From Betaproteobacteria bacterium (GTDB lineage: Bacteria > Pseudomonadota > Gammaproteobacteria > Burkholderiales > CAIKXV01), in contig JAJTHE010000078.1 of assembly GCA_021298815.1 (NCBI GenBank), positions 1-34,452 on the forward strand: a stretch of 34,452 nucleotides of DNA, written 5' to 3'. Every line of letters begins with the position of its first letter. Positions within the stretch are counted from its first letter, which is position 1. The position numbers and the translations under genes are program-made. Of this stretch, positions 34,002-34,452 are shown one piece after another. The notes beneath the pieces are model-generated. The model ran no database searches. It was not told the origin of the DNA and was given only the letters and a program-made list of their open reading frames with translations.

Positions 34002-34452
34002 TCATTTCCGCGCGGCGAGCCTGCGCTTCGCGCGATCGGCAGCCTCGGACAGCGGATAGCGGGCCACCAGTTCCTCCAGCGTGCGGCGCGACGCAGCCGC
34101 CTCGCCGAGTTCCGCCTGCGAACTGGCGATGTTGAGCATCGCGTCGGGCACCTTCTCGTGGTCCGGCCAGGTGGCGATCAGTTGCCGCTGGCTCGCCATC
34201 GCCACGCGGTACTCGCGCAGGTTGAAGTGCGAGTCGCCGATCCAGTACTGGGCGGCGGGCGCAAGCCGGCTCTTCGGCCAGGTCTTCACGAACGACTGGA
34301 AGGCGCTGATCGCGCCTGCGAAGTTGCCGATGCGGCGCAACTGGTGGGCGGCATCGTACGTGCGTTGCTCGAGCAACGGATCGGCCGGTGCCGGTGCGAT
34401 CGCGCTGTTCGCGGCCCCGGGCGGCAGGCCGGCCCCGGGCGGCAGGCCGGCA
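34002..34452 (-). CDS. cpoB: Cell division coordinator CpoB (YbgF), C-terminal part
   Basis: Open to the right edge; about 149 residues are visible. The end of a low-complexity linker (repeats of A-G-L-P-P-G, then A-P-A-P-A-D-P) leads into tetratricopeptide repeats: A-Y/T-Y-D-A-A, A-I-S-A-F-Q-S-F-V-K-T-W-P-K-S, A-A-Q-Y-W-I-G-D-S-H-F, and A-S-R-R-T-L-E-E-L-V-A-R-Y-P. This is the periplasmic Tol-Pal partner that coordinates outer-membrane constriction with peptidoglycan synthesis. The order cpoB-queE-queC is standard downstream of pal in proteobacteria, so pal and tolB should lie just beyond the window. Confidence 0.92.
   Translation of the reverse strand, partial: AGLPPGAGLPPGAANSAIAPAPADPLLEQRTYDAAHQLRRIGNFAGAISAFQSFVKTWPKSRLAPAAQYWIGDSHFNLREYRVAMASQRQLIATWPDHEKVPDAMLNIASSQAELGEAAASRRTLEELVARYPLSEAADRAKRRLAARK
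34415..34450 (-). repeat. 18-bp tandem repeat inside the cpoB linker
   Basis: Two exact 18-bp copies (34415-34432, 34433-34450) encode A-G-L-P-P-G twice and probably continue past the edge. The number of copies could vary by slippage and change the linker length between the coiled-coil and TPR parts. Confidence 0.75.

Overview
The window is high-GC, gene-dense chromosomal DNA that reads as a betaproteobacterium, most likely of the Burkholderiales. The evidence is the gene order yicC-gmk-rpoZ-spoT divergent from rph-rdgB, the cpoB-queE-queC block next to a tRNA-Lys, and receptors of the TctC/Bug and TRAP types. No genus can be named from the sequence alone. I see no prophage, insertion sequence, CRISPR array or rRNA.

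Layout. 1-352: C-terminus of a RidA-family protein. 364-1115: a two-gene PemK/MazF-type toxin-antitoxin module with its own promoter. 1125-7211: a catabolic and uptake block with an ALDH7-family (AmaB-like) dehydrogenase, a GntR/FCD regulator, a YdhR-like small protein and a complete TRAP transporter of the TakP-like type. 7256-9150: an eroded block with DoxX, a DedA-rhodanese remnant, a truncated pirin and a LysR tail. 9196-17448: thioredoxin, a large PAS-GGDEF-EAL membrane protein, pabB, gluQ and a CaiB/BaiF CoA-transferase. 17512-20500: a NYN-LOTUS protein, rdgB and rph. 20658-25475: yicC, gmk, rpoZ, spoT and a TauE/SafE exporter. 25522-31132: an outer-membrane barrel, an unknown polytopic membrane protein, an orphan TctC/Bug receptor, a ketopantoate-reductase-like enzyme and an unknown secreted protein. 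31250-34452: tRNA-Lys(UUU), a YeeE/YedE transporter, queC, queE and the end of cpoB.

The most interesting signal is in the rhodanese at 7842-8381 (minus). Its frame is interrupted only by one UGA, exactly where relatives carry the second cysteine of a C-x-C-P motif. The frame then continues through a normal rhodanese C-terminus. A stem-loop 21 nt after the UGA fits the general rules for a bacterial SECIS element, so a selenocysteine rhodanese is a real possibility. Against this, the same kilobase carries three apparent deletion scars (LysR/pirin 5' ends, pirin 3' end, middle of DedA), so a nonsense mutation in a decaying locus, or an assembly problem, must also be considered.

Housekeeping genes cover stringent response and nucleotide hygiene (spoT, gmk, rdgB), RNA metabolism (rph, yicC, NYN-LOTUS), tRNA modification (gluQ, queC, queE), folate synthesis (pabB) and envelope maintenance (cpoB).
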